From Nitrospirota bacterium (GTDB lineage: Bacteria > Nitrospirota > Nitrospiria > Nitrospirales > Nitrospiraceae), in NCBI GenBank assembly GCA_005877535.1, contig VBOM01000042.1:1-5432 (forward strand): a stretch of 5,432 nucleotides of DNA, written 5' to 3'. Positions 5,378 through 5,432 of the stretch are shown here, one piece after another (position 1 is the stretch's first letter; every line of letters starts with the position of its first letter). The translations under genes and the position numbers were made by a program. The notes beneath the pieces were generated by a model that had not been told where the DNA came from, made no database searches, and saw only the letters and a program-made list of their open reading frames with translations.

Positions 5378-5432
5378 AAATATGAATGGTACATGTTCAA
5401 TGTTGAATGGCTGATTATCCGGAGGATCCTGC

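Noticed and set aside
5378..5432. Possible promoter and possible further inverted-repeat element end (GGATCCTGC at the very edge)
   Set aside because: The -35 and -10 candidates match poorly and sit almost on the start codon. The edge sequence shares only about seven bases with the element end, and the window stops there.

Overview
The window looks like chromosomal DNA of a moderately GC-rich environmental bacterium, most likely a Nitrospira-like member of Nitrospirota. That guess rests on the protein families present and on the style of the intergenic DNA: short tandem repeats, GCAGGATGCT-ended inverted-repeat elements and GGACTGGC/GGGGACAGGC hairpins. No 16S or marker gene is present, so the taxonomic call is an inference. 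All supported genes are on the minus strand, so they are transcribed from high to low coordinates.

Right part (5377 to 2535). An 84-residue thioredoxin-fold protein with a CPDC motif comes first. It is followed by a 246-bp element with inverted-repeat ends (4857-5102). Next is a tightly coupled pair: a KamA-family radical SAM aminomutase with a strong ribosome binding site, and a long two-domain dCTP deaminase whose GTG start overlaps the kamA stop as GTGA.

Middle (2534 to 1280). A roughly 610-bp gene-free stretch carries 7-bp and 9-bp tandem repeats, a shorter degenerate copy of the inverted-repeat element and a GC-rich multi-hairpin repeat. A small four-helix membrane protein of unknown function follows (1922-1539). 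Then comes another repeat-filled spacer of about 260 bp.

Left part (1279 to 1). Two genes belong to the families called rSAM/selenodomain-associated transferases 2 and 1. The first, a GT2 glycosyltransferase, is broken: its N-terminal 139 residues are joined out of frame to the last 20 residues of the native C-terminus, with the middle missing. The second, a CofC/MobA-like nucleotidyltransferase-fold protein (DUF2064), is open at the window edge. Its N-terminal extension is partly encoded by a 14-bp tandem repeat.

No convincing novel defence or biosynthetic system is visible. The most interesting items are the internal-deletion pseudogene, the inverted-repeat element family with several decay states, the structured hairpin repeat, and the kamA-dcd coupling together with the loss of the zinc-site cysteines of classical lysine 2,3-aminomutase.
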